From Micavibrio_A sp041655955 (GTDB taxonomy: Bacteria > Pseudomonadota > Alphaproteobacteria > Micavibrionales > Micavibrionaceae), in contig JBBAEN010000003.1 of NCBI GenBank assembly GCA_041655955.1, positions 1 to 16,812 on the forward strand: a stretch of DNA of 16,812 bases. The letters are read 5' to 3'. The notes beneath the pieces are model-generated. The model saw only the letters and a list, made by a program, of their open reading frames with translations. It was not told the DNA's origin and made no database searches. Within the stretch, counting starts at the first letter, position 1, and every line of letters begins with the position of its first letter. The translations under genes and the position numbers were made by a program. Shown here piece after piece: positions 1-6,255 of the stretch.

Positions 1-2
1 CC

Positions 3-884
3 CGCACCGTGACCTGCACCCAGCCTGACAGCGGCGAGATTGTCGAAGAGGGCATGTGCAAGATACTGAAGCCCGAAACCTCGATGGGCTGCGAGGATAC
101 GAGCGGGTGCGTCTATAAATGGAAGACGGGCGCATGGAGCGAATGCTCCGCCGAATGCAACGGCAAGAAGACGCGCACCGTTTCCTGCATCCTCGAACAG
201 ACCAACCAGACCGTCCCCGAAAGCTTCTGCGGCAACAGCAAGCCGCCTGTGCAGATAGCGTGTGAGGATGGGGCAAATTGCTCCCCGCCTATCATCCTCC
301 CCCCATCGCCCCGCCCGCCGGAGGAAGAGAAACCGCCGACGGAAGCCTGTTTCTTTTATGTAGGCGGCGCCGCGGTGACAAACCATACGGGCTTTGACTG
401 GATAAAAATCGGGACGCTTAATCATAGCGGCAGGGAAATCGCCAGCATCGTCGGCATGGGCGAATATAAAAATTCGTCGCCAACGCACTGGAGACGGGTC
501 ATGCATGATTTCAGCCACATCAACGAAAAAGTAGATCTTGCCACTTATCCGCTTGCCCGCGCGACCGCCTATACATTCGACGGGCTGGCGATAGGAAGCA
601 AGACGCGGATCATCATCTATGAAAAGGCTAATTTTCAAGGATCGGTCGTTCTTGACGTAAAAGGCCCGCTCGTCATCAATAACTGGTTCTGGGGCCCTCC
701 CGGCGGAAGCGGCTACCATAAATCCTTATGGAGCTCCATCACCGCAAGCTGGGGTTCGGAATCGCTGCTCAGCCAGTTCCCGCCCGCGGTCAGGAAATGG
801 AGCAACGAGAACGGCTATGAAAAAGTCCTTCCCATGCAGTATTGGGGGCGGCAGACCAGCATCAAGGTCATGTGCGACGAATAA
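3..884 (+). CDS. Secreted thrombospondin type-1 repeat protein, 3' part only
   Basis: The gene runs in from the left edge. A GTG at position 9 could start it, but the codons before it (Arg-Thr) complete the RTVTC motif of a thrombospondin type-1 (TSP1) repeat, so the true start is outside. In the 293 visible residues I see the end of one TSP1 repeat (residues 1-36), then a complete one: WKTGAWSECSAEC near 40-52, KTRTVSC near 56-62, and further Cys to about 93. A Pro-rich linker follows (about 95-114), then a globular domain of about 175 residues. Part of that domain (RIIIYEKANFQGSVV and on) loosely resembles a beta/gamma-crystallin Greek-key strand pair; this is inference. TSP1 repeats are disulfide-bonded adhesion modules, so the protein is almost certainly exported. 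The gene ends in TAA and an intrinsic terminator follows. Function unknown; adhesion or matrix binding is the likely theme. Confidence 0.8.
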   Translation, partial: RTVTCTQPDSGEIVEEGMCKILKPETSMGCEDTSGCVYKWKTGAWSECSAECNGKKTRTVSCILEQTNQTVPESFCGNSKPPVQIACEDGANCSPPIILPPSPRPPEEEKPPTEACFFYVGGAAVTNHTGFDWIKIGTLNHSGREIASIVGMGEYKNSSPTHWRRVMHDFSHINEKVDLATYPLARATAYTFDGLAIGSKTRIIIYEKANFQGSVVLDVKGPLVINNWFWGPPGGSGYHKSLWSSITASWGSESLLSQFPPAVRKWSNENGYEKVLPMQYWGRQTSIKVMCDE

Positions 885-923
885 AGGCTCAAACCCTTGT
901 AAAACATTGGAAAACAATACGGA

Positions 924-951
924 AAAAGGGCTGGACAGGCCCTTTTCTTTT
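924..951 (+). terminator. Intrinsic terminator of the TSP1-repeat gene
   Basis: An 8-bp perfect stem, AAAAGGGC (924-931) and GCCCTTTT (939-946), has the 7-nt loop TGGACAG and runs into a T-rich tract (CTTTTG). It starts 39 bp after the TAA stop. The loop also holds the likely -35 box of the tRNA-Phe promoter. Confidence 0.8.
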
Positions 952-960
952 GCTTATAAG
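932..960 (+). promoter_or_regulatory. Sigma70-type promoter of tRNA-Phe
   Basis: TGGACA (932-937, 5 of 6 to TTGACA), a 17-bp spacer, then TATAAG (955-960, 5 of 6 to TATAAT). The predicted start near 967 leaves a leader of about 10 nt before the tRNA at 977. The -35 box occupies the loop of the upstream gene's terminator. Confidence 0.65.
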
Positions 961-976
961 GCTTTCTACCGAAGAT

Positions 977-1052
977 GCCCAGGTAGCTCAGTCGGTAGAG
1001 CAAGGGATTGAAAATCCCTGTGTCGGCGGTTCGATTCCGTCCCTGGGCACCA
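977..1052 (+). tRNA. tRNA-Phe (GAA)
   Basis: A complete 76-nt cloverleaf with an encoded CCA. The acceptor stem is GCCCAGG (977-983) with CCTGGGC (1042-1048); the discriminator is A1049 and CCA is 1050-1052. The anticodon stem is AGGGA/TCCCT with loop TTGAAAA, giving anticodon GAA at 1010-1012, which reads UUU and UUC. The T-arm is GGCGG-TTCGATT-CCGTC with one G-U pair. The gene is monocistronic with its own promoter. No clear terminator follows immediately. Confidence 0.97.
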
Positions 1053-1421
1053 TTTAAACGACTACCCCCCGCAAATCCCCCCGCCGCCTTCTTTAGCAAG
1101 CCACGCATATGCGCGGGGGCCTGGGCTTGTCACGATGCCGGCTCCCGCAGAGGGCGGCTTGATTGCCTGAAAAAACAGCGCCTGCCGGCACCGCTCGCAG
1201 TGTCTTTTGGGGAAGGTAGATTGGTATAGATTTATAAAATATAAGCAGTTTCAATAGCTTGCATTGTGCGCACGGCGATAAAAAAGGTTCCTTTTTGAAC
1301 GGTGCCGCATTTTCATTATAGCGCGTCTTTTTCAGATTTTCTCCCCTTAATTTCATTGAACAATTCGCTCCTGCCTTTCTCTGCGCTCCAACGGTTCATA
1401 AAGGAAGATTTGGAGCATCGT
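1053..1421. other. Intergenic region between tRNA-Phe and the two-gene operon
   Basis: About 370 bp without a convincing gene. It becomes AT-rich from about 1215 on, including a stretch around TATAGATTTATAAAATATAAG. A small self-complementary run, AAAAAGG-TT-CCTTTTT (1281-1295), might act as a weak terminator. The best promoter for the downstream operon is at 1295-1322. An open frame from a GTG at 1302 extends the next gene N-terminally, but that extension reads like untranslated leader. Confidence 0.5.
1295..1322 (+). promoter_or_regulatory. Possible promoter of the secreted-protein operon
   Basis: TTGAAC (1295-1300), a 16-bp spacer, then TATAGC (1317-1322). Each box matches the sigma70 consensus at 4 of 6 positions. 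It would start a transcript near 1329 with a leader of about 90 nt. It overlaps the upstream GTG (1302) of the long version of the ORF, which argues against that GTG as the start. Confidence 0.4.
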
Positions 1422-1721
1422 TTGAAATCAGGTCTTTATAGAAATCTTTTTATATTTATTGCGGCCTTTGCATTAGCCGTCTGTTCCCAAAAACCCGCCA
1501 CATCCGAAGCCGATATGGCCGAACCGGTGTTTATCAATGCGGGCGAAACCAAGATAATCGACCGCTATGGGCGCTGCATCATCCATGAGGATTTAAGAGC
1601 GGCGGGCTCCCATGAGGGCTATTATGTCGCCACGAATAAGCCAGTCTGGCTTTCTCTTAGCCTTGGCGATTATGACGATGAAAGCGGCGAAGTCGTTGTC
1701 CGCATGAGCGAGTGTCCATGA
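1422..1721 (+). CDS. Small exported Cys-containing protein, paralog of the next gene's N-terminal domain
   Basis: I chose the TTG at 1422 because TGGAG (1411-1415) sits 6 nt before it and the product then begins with a good signal sequence: MKSGLYRNLF, then hydrophobic IFIAAFALAV. The frame is open back to a GTG at 1302, but that adds 40 unlikely residues. The result is 99 aa. C21 after ALAV resembles a lipobox, but Val at -1 is atypical, so lipoprotein status is doubtful. Residues 35-98 form one small domain: ETKIIDRYGRC, then GYYVATNKPVW, then MSEC. The same pattern occurs in the N-terminus of the downstream protein (GATVTIDEHGEC, RFVSTRTAPEW, LAEC). The stop overlaps the next start as ATGA, so the two are translationally coupled. 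I do not recognise a named family; function unknown. Confidence 0.65.
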   Translation: MKSGLYRNLFIFIAAFALAVCSQKPATSEADMAEPVFINAGETKIIDRYGRCIIHEDLRAAGSHEGYYVATNKPVWLSLSLGDYDDESGEVVVRMSECP

Positions 1722-3160
1722 CGATACGCGCGCTTGCTATGGCTCTTTTGATGATGCTGGCGAGTGCGGCGGCGAGCTATGCCGCCAATGGCTATGATGT
1801 TCCCGTGGGCGCGACAGTCACGATTGACGAGCATGGCGAGTGCCGCGAAGTAACCAATCCGGCGGGCCAACCGGCTAGCCGCTTTGTTTCAACCAGAACC
1901 GCGCCAGAATGGCAAAGCGTCATCGCCAACCCCAATGCGCTGACATTGGCAGAGTGTGCGGGCGGCGGCTCTTGTGAACACGACACATTTACACAGCGTG
2001 AAACCGAGCGGCAGTGGCGAGGTTTTGCTTCCTCATCGGATGGAAAAAAACTTGTAACAACCGTATGGGGCGGTCAGATTTACACATCCACTGATAGGGG
2101 CGTGACCTGGACACCCCGCGACAGCAACCGGAATTGGTACGGAGTCGCCTCATCAGCAGACGGTACAAAGCTCGTCGCGATAGTGTCAGGCGGCCAGATT
2201 TATACATCTACCAATAGCGGCGCCTCATGGGTAGCCCGTGAAAGCAACAGGAACTGGACAAGAATATCGTCATCAGCGGATGGAACACGGCTTGCCGCCA
2301 TTGCGGGGGCGCAGATTTATGTTTCCACTAATAGCGGAACTTCATGGACGGCATATAATCACGGGATGGGAACGACTGTGTCAAGCATATCCGCGTCTGC
2401 GAACGGGATGAAGATGGTTGCTACAACGATGGTTTTGGGTGGTGCTGTGTATATATCCAATAATGGTGGCACGAGTTGGGCGGTTTCTATTCCAAAGGAA
2501 AATATAGATTATGTAGGATCGGCGATTTCTGCCGACGGGACAAAGATAGCAGTGATTGGTGCAGCTTTCGATGAATCCGCCGGATATATTGGCTATTCCA
2601 CGAATGGCGGAACGACATGGAATTATTATGATCCTCCCGGCTACCGTTCTTGGCGCTCTATAGCCATGTCTTCCGATGGCAGCACTCTCTTGGCATCTAC
2701 CTATAATGATAAGCTTTACATGTCTACGAATGCGGGCGCGACGTGGGCAGCCAAGGACTCCAACAGAATCTGGGGGCTGGTAGTTGTATCGGGAGATGGC
2801 TCTACCATGGCTGCCGCCGCCGCAGGCGCCAGCCTTGAGAAACTTTTTATCTCAGGATGCGACACAGGTGGTGGGGCTAGCTGCAATGGCACCTATAGCA
2901 ATTTTACCTACAACTATTGTGACGGTGATACCGTTCTTGCAAATTACAGCGGACCTGCGCTGAATGATGCGCAGTGCGCAGCTTATTGTCAGGCCAATGC
3001 TCCTGCGGCAACATGCGTCCAGCAAACCTATGATCAGATAGGGCCTACCAGCCTTTATTTCTGCAGTTGTACGAACGGTGCGGCGACAGGTACAGGAGGG
3101 GGATGCCCCTACACGCCATGCTCGAATGCGGCCAGTTGCCCCGGTACTGGCGGCGGCTGA
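1718..3160 (+). CDS. Exported Asp-box (BNR-like) beta-propeller protein with Cys-rich tail
   Basis: The start is ATG 1718, in the ATGA overlap with the previous stop; a GTG 6 bp upstream is the alternative. The product has 480 aa. Residues 1-22 are a signal peptide ending ASYA. Residues 28-80 are the small Cys domain shared with the upstream gene. Residues about 95-380 are six repeats of 39-47 residues, each with an Asp-box: STDRGVTW (124), STNSGASW (164), STNSGTSW (203), SNNGGTSW (247), STNGGTTW (294), STNAGATW (336). Such repeats fold as propeller blades, as in sialidases and sortilin-like proteins. I see no sialidase catalytic residues, so enzyme activity is not supported. Residues 381-480 hold 11 Cys and a GTGGG linker, and then the frame stops at UGA. 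The same frame stays open and Cys-rich for 66 further codons, so this product may be truncated. Likely extracellular or surface exposed. Confidence 0.8.
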   Translation: MTIRALAMALLMMLASAAASYAANGYDVPVGATVTIDEHGECREVTNPAGQPASRFVSTRTAPEWQSVIANPNALTLAECAGGGSCEHDTFTQRETERQWRGFASSSDGKKLVTTVWGGQIYTSTDRGVTWTPRDSNRNWYGVASSADGTKLVAIVSGGQIYTSTNSGASWVARESNRNWTRISSSADGTRLAAIAGAQIYVSTNSGTSWTAYNHGMGTTVSSISASANGMKMVATTMVLGGAVYISNNGGTSWAVSIPKENIDYVGSAISADGTKIAVIGAAFDESAGYIGYSTNGGTTWNYYDPPGYRSWRSIAMSSDGSTLLASTYNDKLYMSTNAGATWAAKDSNRIWGLVVVSGDGSTMAAAAAGASLEKLFISGCDTGGGASCNGTYSNFTYNYCDGDTVLANYSGPALNDAQCAAYCQANAPAATCVQQTYDQIGPTSLYFCSCTNGAATGTGGGCPYTPCSNAASCPGTGGG

Positions 3161-3180
3161 GCGGGAACATGGGTTCCCGC
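3161..3180 (+). other. Perfect hairpin immediately after the UGA
   Basis: GCGGGAAC (3161-3168) pairs perfectly with GTTCCCGC (3173-3180) around the 4-nt loop ATGG, starting on the base after the UGA. A second inverted repeat, GCCGGAG (3179-3185) with CTCCGGC (3202-3208), overlaps its end. There is no T-tract, so it is not a standard terminator. It could affect termination at the UGA, but it may also be a chance GC-rich repeat. Confidence 0.5.
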
Positions 3181-3361
3181 CGGAGATACTTGCCGGTTCC
3201 GCTCCGGCGGCAAAACCTTCGACGGGCCGGATGCACCATGTGCCACCACAGCATGCACCGCTTTGCCAACTGACCCTTGCTCGCTTTTGGGTGCAAAGTG
3301 TTTTAATGCCTATGGTGGCGAGGGAAGCGATGAACTTATCTATAATATGACGTGCCAATAG
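3161..3361 (+). other. In-frame Cys-rich continuation after the UGA stop (readthrough or broken gene)
   Basis: Continuing the propeller frame past UGA (3158-3160) gives 66 sense codons to a TAG at 3359-3361. The translation begins AGTWVPAGDTC and ends SDELIYNMTCQ, with six Cys, matching the style of the 100 Cys-rich residues before it. There is no in-frame ATG or GTG near its beginning and no ribosome site, so it is not a separate gene. Possible causes are a nonsense mutation (for example GGA to TGA inside a GGG linker), a sequencing error, or programmed readthrough. With it the protein would be 547 residues, counting the UGA position. Confidence 0.6.
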
Positions 3362-3399
3362 GCACTACGCCTGCCGCCTTGCGGGCGGATATAGCCCGC
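3352..3399. terminator. Overlapping hairpins in the convergent gap
   Basis: Three inverted repeats lie between the convergent propeller gene and kinase gene. They are GTGCC-AATA-GGCAC (3352-3365, spanning the TAG at 3359), CCGCC-TTGCG-GGCGG (3374-3388) and GCGGGC-GGATATA-GCCCGC (3381-3399). The last two are mutually exclusive. None has a T-tract on either strand, so a termination role is tentative. Confidence 0.3.
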
Positions 3400-3456
3400 G
3401 CTTGGTGCGCAGCTTCTGGGCCTTGTCCGGCAGTAGCCGCGGTGCGGGAGATGTTT

Positions 3457-5379
3457 TTATTGCAGGCGATCGCGGCGGGTGGTGGAGGCGTCGGCGGGGA
3501 GGCGGGCGCTGACCGTCGTGCCCATATCGACGACCGATTCGATATGGATAGAGCCGCCATGCAGTTCCGCAAGTTCCTTGGTGATGGAAAGGCCTAGGCC
3601 GGAGCCTTCGTGGCGGCGCGTATATTGGTTTTCCGCTTGCTCGAACGGGTTGGCAATCGTCTTTAATTTGTTTGCGGGAATGCCGATGCCGTGATCTTTG
3701 ACGCGGATGACGAGATGGTCGCCGCGGCGCACGCAATCGACGTTGATTTCGCTGTTCTTGTGGCTGAATTTCACGGCGTTGGAGAGAAGGTTTAAAGCAA
3801 TTTGCATGACCGCGCGGCGATCGGCGACGATTTTCACCGCGTCGTCCGGAATATCCGCGGTGATGCGGATGGATTTCTCCGAGGCGCGGCTTTCGACCAT
3901 ATGGATGGCGAGCCGCACGACCTTGGCGGCGTTGATCTCCTCCAATGAGAGTTCGTATTTGCCCGCCTCGATCTTCGACATGTCGAGAATATCGGTGATA
4001 AGGTCGAGCAGATGCTCGCCGCTTTCGCGGATGCCCTTGATGTAATCGAGATATTTTTCCGTGCCGATGGGGCCGAGAAGCTGTTGCTGGATCATCTCTG
4101 AAAAGCCGATAATGGCGTTGAGCGGCGTGCGCAGTTCATGGCTCATATTGGCGAGGAATTGCGATTTGGCCGCATAGGCCCGTTCCGCCACGTCCTTGGC
4201 TTCCATCAGGGCGCGTTCGTGCAGGATGGCTTGCGTCACGTCCTGCATGATGCCGTAAAGCCCGACGACCTCGCCTTCCGCGTCGAATTCACAGCGCCCC
4301 TGACAGCGGACATGGCGCGTCTGCCCGTCCGGCGCCATCACGCGGAAGTCGATTTCATGATCGTTTTGTTCGATGATGGCGCGCTGGAAAGCCTGCATCA
4401 TCCGCCCGACATCGCGGCGGTGGAGCATGGCGTTGACGGATTCGAGCGTCGGTTGGAACGTGCCCCGGCCCACGCCGAAAATGCGAAAAATCTCGTCGGA
4501 GAAATTAAGCTCCTGTTCGCCGAGCCGCCAGTGCCAGTGGCCCATATGGCCGATGGCCTCGGCTTCGGAAAGCTGTTGCTCGCGGCGCTGCAAGGCTTGT
4601 TCGTGCTTCTTGGCCGCGGTCATATCGCGCCCGACGCTATAGATCTTCCCGTCCGCCTTGCGGTGCTTCCATTCCATCCAGAGGCTGCGCGCTTCGTTGG
4701 AAATCAGGCGGCATTCAAAATCAATCGTATCCGCCGCGTCCTCGTGGATGAGCGTTTGCATGGAAGCGCGAACCGCGCCGCGGTCGTCGGGATGGACGAG
4801 GTCGAGAAAGCTCCTTCCCGCAAGCGCCTGCCCCGCATAGCCGAGCAGATCGGTAAAGCGTTCATTGACCATTTCAAAAGAACCGTCCGGCCCCGCGACG
4901 CTCATCATATCGTCCGACAGCGCGAAGAAAAGACCGAGCATTTTTTCTTCGGGCGCCGCGGGGCGGTTGATGAGCTTTTCGACCGTGTGGCTGAAGGCTT
5001 CGTCGTCGGCAAGGGCGGAGGCGATGACATAGCGCGCCCCGTCGCGGGCGGCGATGGAATCGAATTGCAGCGCGATCCTTTCGCCCGTACGGGTGAATTG
5101 CACCGCATGGGCGCCGGATCGCAGGGCGCTGAAGATTGCGTTATCCTGCGCGAAAATAAGCGGGGATTGCGCGAAGGCGTCGTCTTCGTCCTCAAAAGCG
5201 GCAATGGACAAGAAGTCCTGCCCTTTCAGGATCTGCCCGCCCAGAGCGTCGCAGGCAGGGTTGGAAAAGATAATTATCCCGTCCATGCCGATCACCAGCC
5301 GCGCGACGGCTTCGTCCAGAACGGAGTCGTTCCGGACGATGCTTTGGGTGGCTATTTTCAAAGGACGGCTCGCAGACAT
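3457..5379 (-). CDS. Three-PAS sensor histidine kinase (PleC/DivJ-like catalytic core)
   Basis: 640 aa, with no clear membrane segment, so probably cytoplasmic. Three PAS-type sensor domains can be seen. The first is degenerate (about 20-130); the second is about 147-257 (MVNERFTDLLGYAGQAL, LVHPDDR); the third is about 272-385, ending GLYGIMQDVTQ. The HisKA domain has H-box SHELRTPLNAIIGFSEM with phospho-acceptor H414. The ATPase domain has N-box NLLSN (530-534), G1 DHGIGIP (562-568), the F-box PFEQ (578-581) and G2 GSGLGLS (592-598). The stretch around GPIG..KY and DILDMSKIEAGK is typical of alphaproteobacterial PleC/DivJ-type kinases. It lacks a receiver domain, so it should phosphorylate a separate regulator, perhaps DivK-like; none is in this window. 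The start ATG (5377-5379) has no good Shine-Dalgarno sequence. The gene is alone and ends in TAA. The ligand is unknown. Confidence 0.92.
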   Translation of the reverse strand: MSASRPLKIATQSIVRNDSVLDEAVARLVIGMDGIIIFSNPACDALGGQILKGQDFLSIAAFEDEDDAFAQSPLIFAQDNAIFSALRSGAHAVQFTRTGERIALQFDSIAARDGARYVIASALADDEAFSHTVEKLINRPAAPEEKMLGLFFALSDDMMSVAGPDGSFEMVNERFTDLLGYAGQALAGRSFLDLVHPDDRGAVRASMQTLIHEDAADTIDFECRLISNEARSLWMEWKHRKADGKIYSVGRDMTAAKKHEQALQRREQQLSEAEAIGHMGHWHWRLGEQELNFSDEIFRIFGVGRGTFQPTLESVNAMLHRRDVGRMMQAFQRAIIEQNDHEIDFRVMAPDGQTRHVRCQGRCEFDAEGEVVGLYGIMQDVTQAILHERALMEAKDVAERAYAAKSQFLANMSHELRTPLNAIIGFSEMIQQQLLGPIGTEKYLDYIKGIRESGEHLLDLITDILDMSKIEAGKYELSLEEINAAKVVRLAIHMVESRASEKSIRITADIPDDAVKIVADRRAVMQIALNLLSNAVKFSHKNSEINVDCVRRGDHLVIRVKDHGIGIPANKLKTIANPFEQAENQYTRRHEGSGLGLSITKELAELHGGSIHIESVVDMGTTVSARLPADASTTRRDRLQ

Positions 5380-5485
5380 GGGAAAAACCGGGGAGAGAAT
5401 AAGACTTCAGTTAAAAAGATTACGCCGAATCGCTCCTTTTTCATAGCATAAATAGAAGGGCCTCTCCAAACACCATCGCGGGCGG

Positions 5486-5519
5486 CCGCTCCGGCTTTTG
5501 CGGTGAGAGCGGGGTTTTT
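5486..5519 (+). terminator. Possible plus-strand hairpin with T-tract
   Basis: CCGCTC (5486-5491) pairs with GAGCGG (5507-5512) over a 15-nt loop, followed by GG and five T. It reads as a weak intrinsic terminator on the plus strand, although no plus-strand gene precedes it. It could block transcription antisense to the kinase from continuing toward the redox genes. Confidence 0.3.
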
Positions 5520-5523
5520 ATCT

Positions 5524-5557
5524 AAAAAGCCGCCCGTTCCTGTGCGGAAGGGGCGGC
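5524..5557 (-). terminator. Intrinsic terminator of the dsbD-peroxiredoxin operon
   Basis: Read on the minus strand: GCCGCCC-C-TTCC, loop GCACA, GGAA-C-GGGCGGC, then TTTTT. The stem has 11 base pairs with one C-C mismatch. It lies about 40 bp after the TAA of the peroxiredoxin-like gene. Confidence 0.9.
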
Positions 5558-5597
5558 CTGGAATGTTATGGTTGCCCGCCCCGCGGGAAGGGGATGG

Positions 5598-6215
5598 TTA
5601 TTCGTCCTTGTATTTCACGCCGCAGCCATAGGGCTTTGTTTTGGACGTTTCCACGGCGTTCCCTGCGAGGAGGGCGTCGAGCGCCGCCGCGACGTAGTTT
5701 TCCGATGCCGCGATGACGTCTTGGCTTGCGCTGTCATTATCGTCGATGGCGCCGTCATAAACGAGGACGCCTTGCGCATCTATGACGAACATATGGGGGG
5801 ATACCTTTGCCTCATAGGCCCTGCCGATTACGCCCTCCCCGTCGAGGAGATAGGCGGTTTGCTTCGCGCCTTTCGAGGCGATGATTTCATTGGCCTGTTC
5901 CGCCGTGCGGTGGCCCTGCTTGCCCGCAGCGCCGGAATTGACCGTCAGCCAGACGACATCCTTGCCCGTGTAGCTTTCCTGCAATTTTTGCATGTTGCCG
6001 GAATCGTAATGTTTCACGACATAGGGGCATTCATGGTTCGTCCATTCAAGGACGACGATTTTGCCTTTATAATCCGCAAGGGAATGTTCCTTGCCGTTCG
6101 AATCGGTGCCGGTAAAGGCGGGGGCCGCTTCGCCGATGACGGGGGCGGCCTGTGCCTGTGCGGGGGTCAGCATGGCCATGGCGGCAAAAGCGCCGAGGAA
6201 GAGTGTTTTAATCAT
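5598..6215 (-). CDS. Periplasmic peroxiredoxin/TlpA-like thioredoxin-fold protein
   Basis: 205 aa. The start is ATG at 6213-6215 with AGGAGAA 8 nt upstream. The N-terminus is a signal peptide (MIKTLFLGAFAAMAML, then TPAQAQA), so it acts in the periplasm. The mature part is an AhpC/TSA-redoxin fold: GEAAPAFTGTDSNGKEHSLADYKGK is the usual opening, KIVVLEWTNHECPYV carries the active-site Cys (C63), and SPHMFVID precedes the cis-Pro region. Where TlpA has CxxC this protein has C-P-Y-V, so only one Cys is at that site. A second Cys (C198) sits in the C-terminal PYGCGVKY motif, as in PRX-like relatives of this type. It lies 40 bp after dsbD on the same strand and shares its terminator, so it is a plausible partner or substrate of the reductase. 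The exact substrate is unknown. Confidence 0.88.
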   Translation of the reverse strand: MIKTLFLGAFAAMAMLTPAQAQAAPVIGEAAPAFTGTDSNGKEHSLADYKGKIVVLEWTNHECPYVVKHYDSGNMQKLQESYTGKDVVWLTVNSGAAGKQGHRTAEQANEIIASKGAKQTAYLLDGEGVIGRAYEAKVSPHMFVIDAQGVLVYDGAIDDNDSASQDVIAASENYVAAALDALLAGNAVETSKTKPYGCGVKYKDE

Positions 6216-6255
6216 ATGGGCCGTTCTCCTTAAGTGGTTGGTTTGTATGTATGGT

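Noticed and set aside
3158..3180. Selenocysteine (SECIS) reading of the UGA and hairpin
   Set aside because: The hairpin begins directly at the UGA and its AUGG loop is not a good match to known bacterial SECIS loops. The protein is not of a known selenoprotein family. Kept only as a remote option.
4138..5451. 437-codon plus-strand open frame over the histidine kinase gene
   Set aside because: It is exactly antisense to a gene with all kinase motifs. Long antisense frames are common with GC-rich codon use, and its translation has no recognisable motif.
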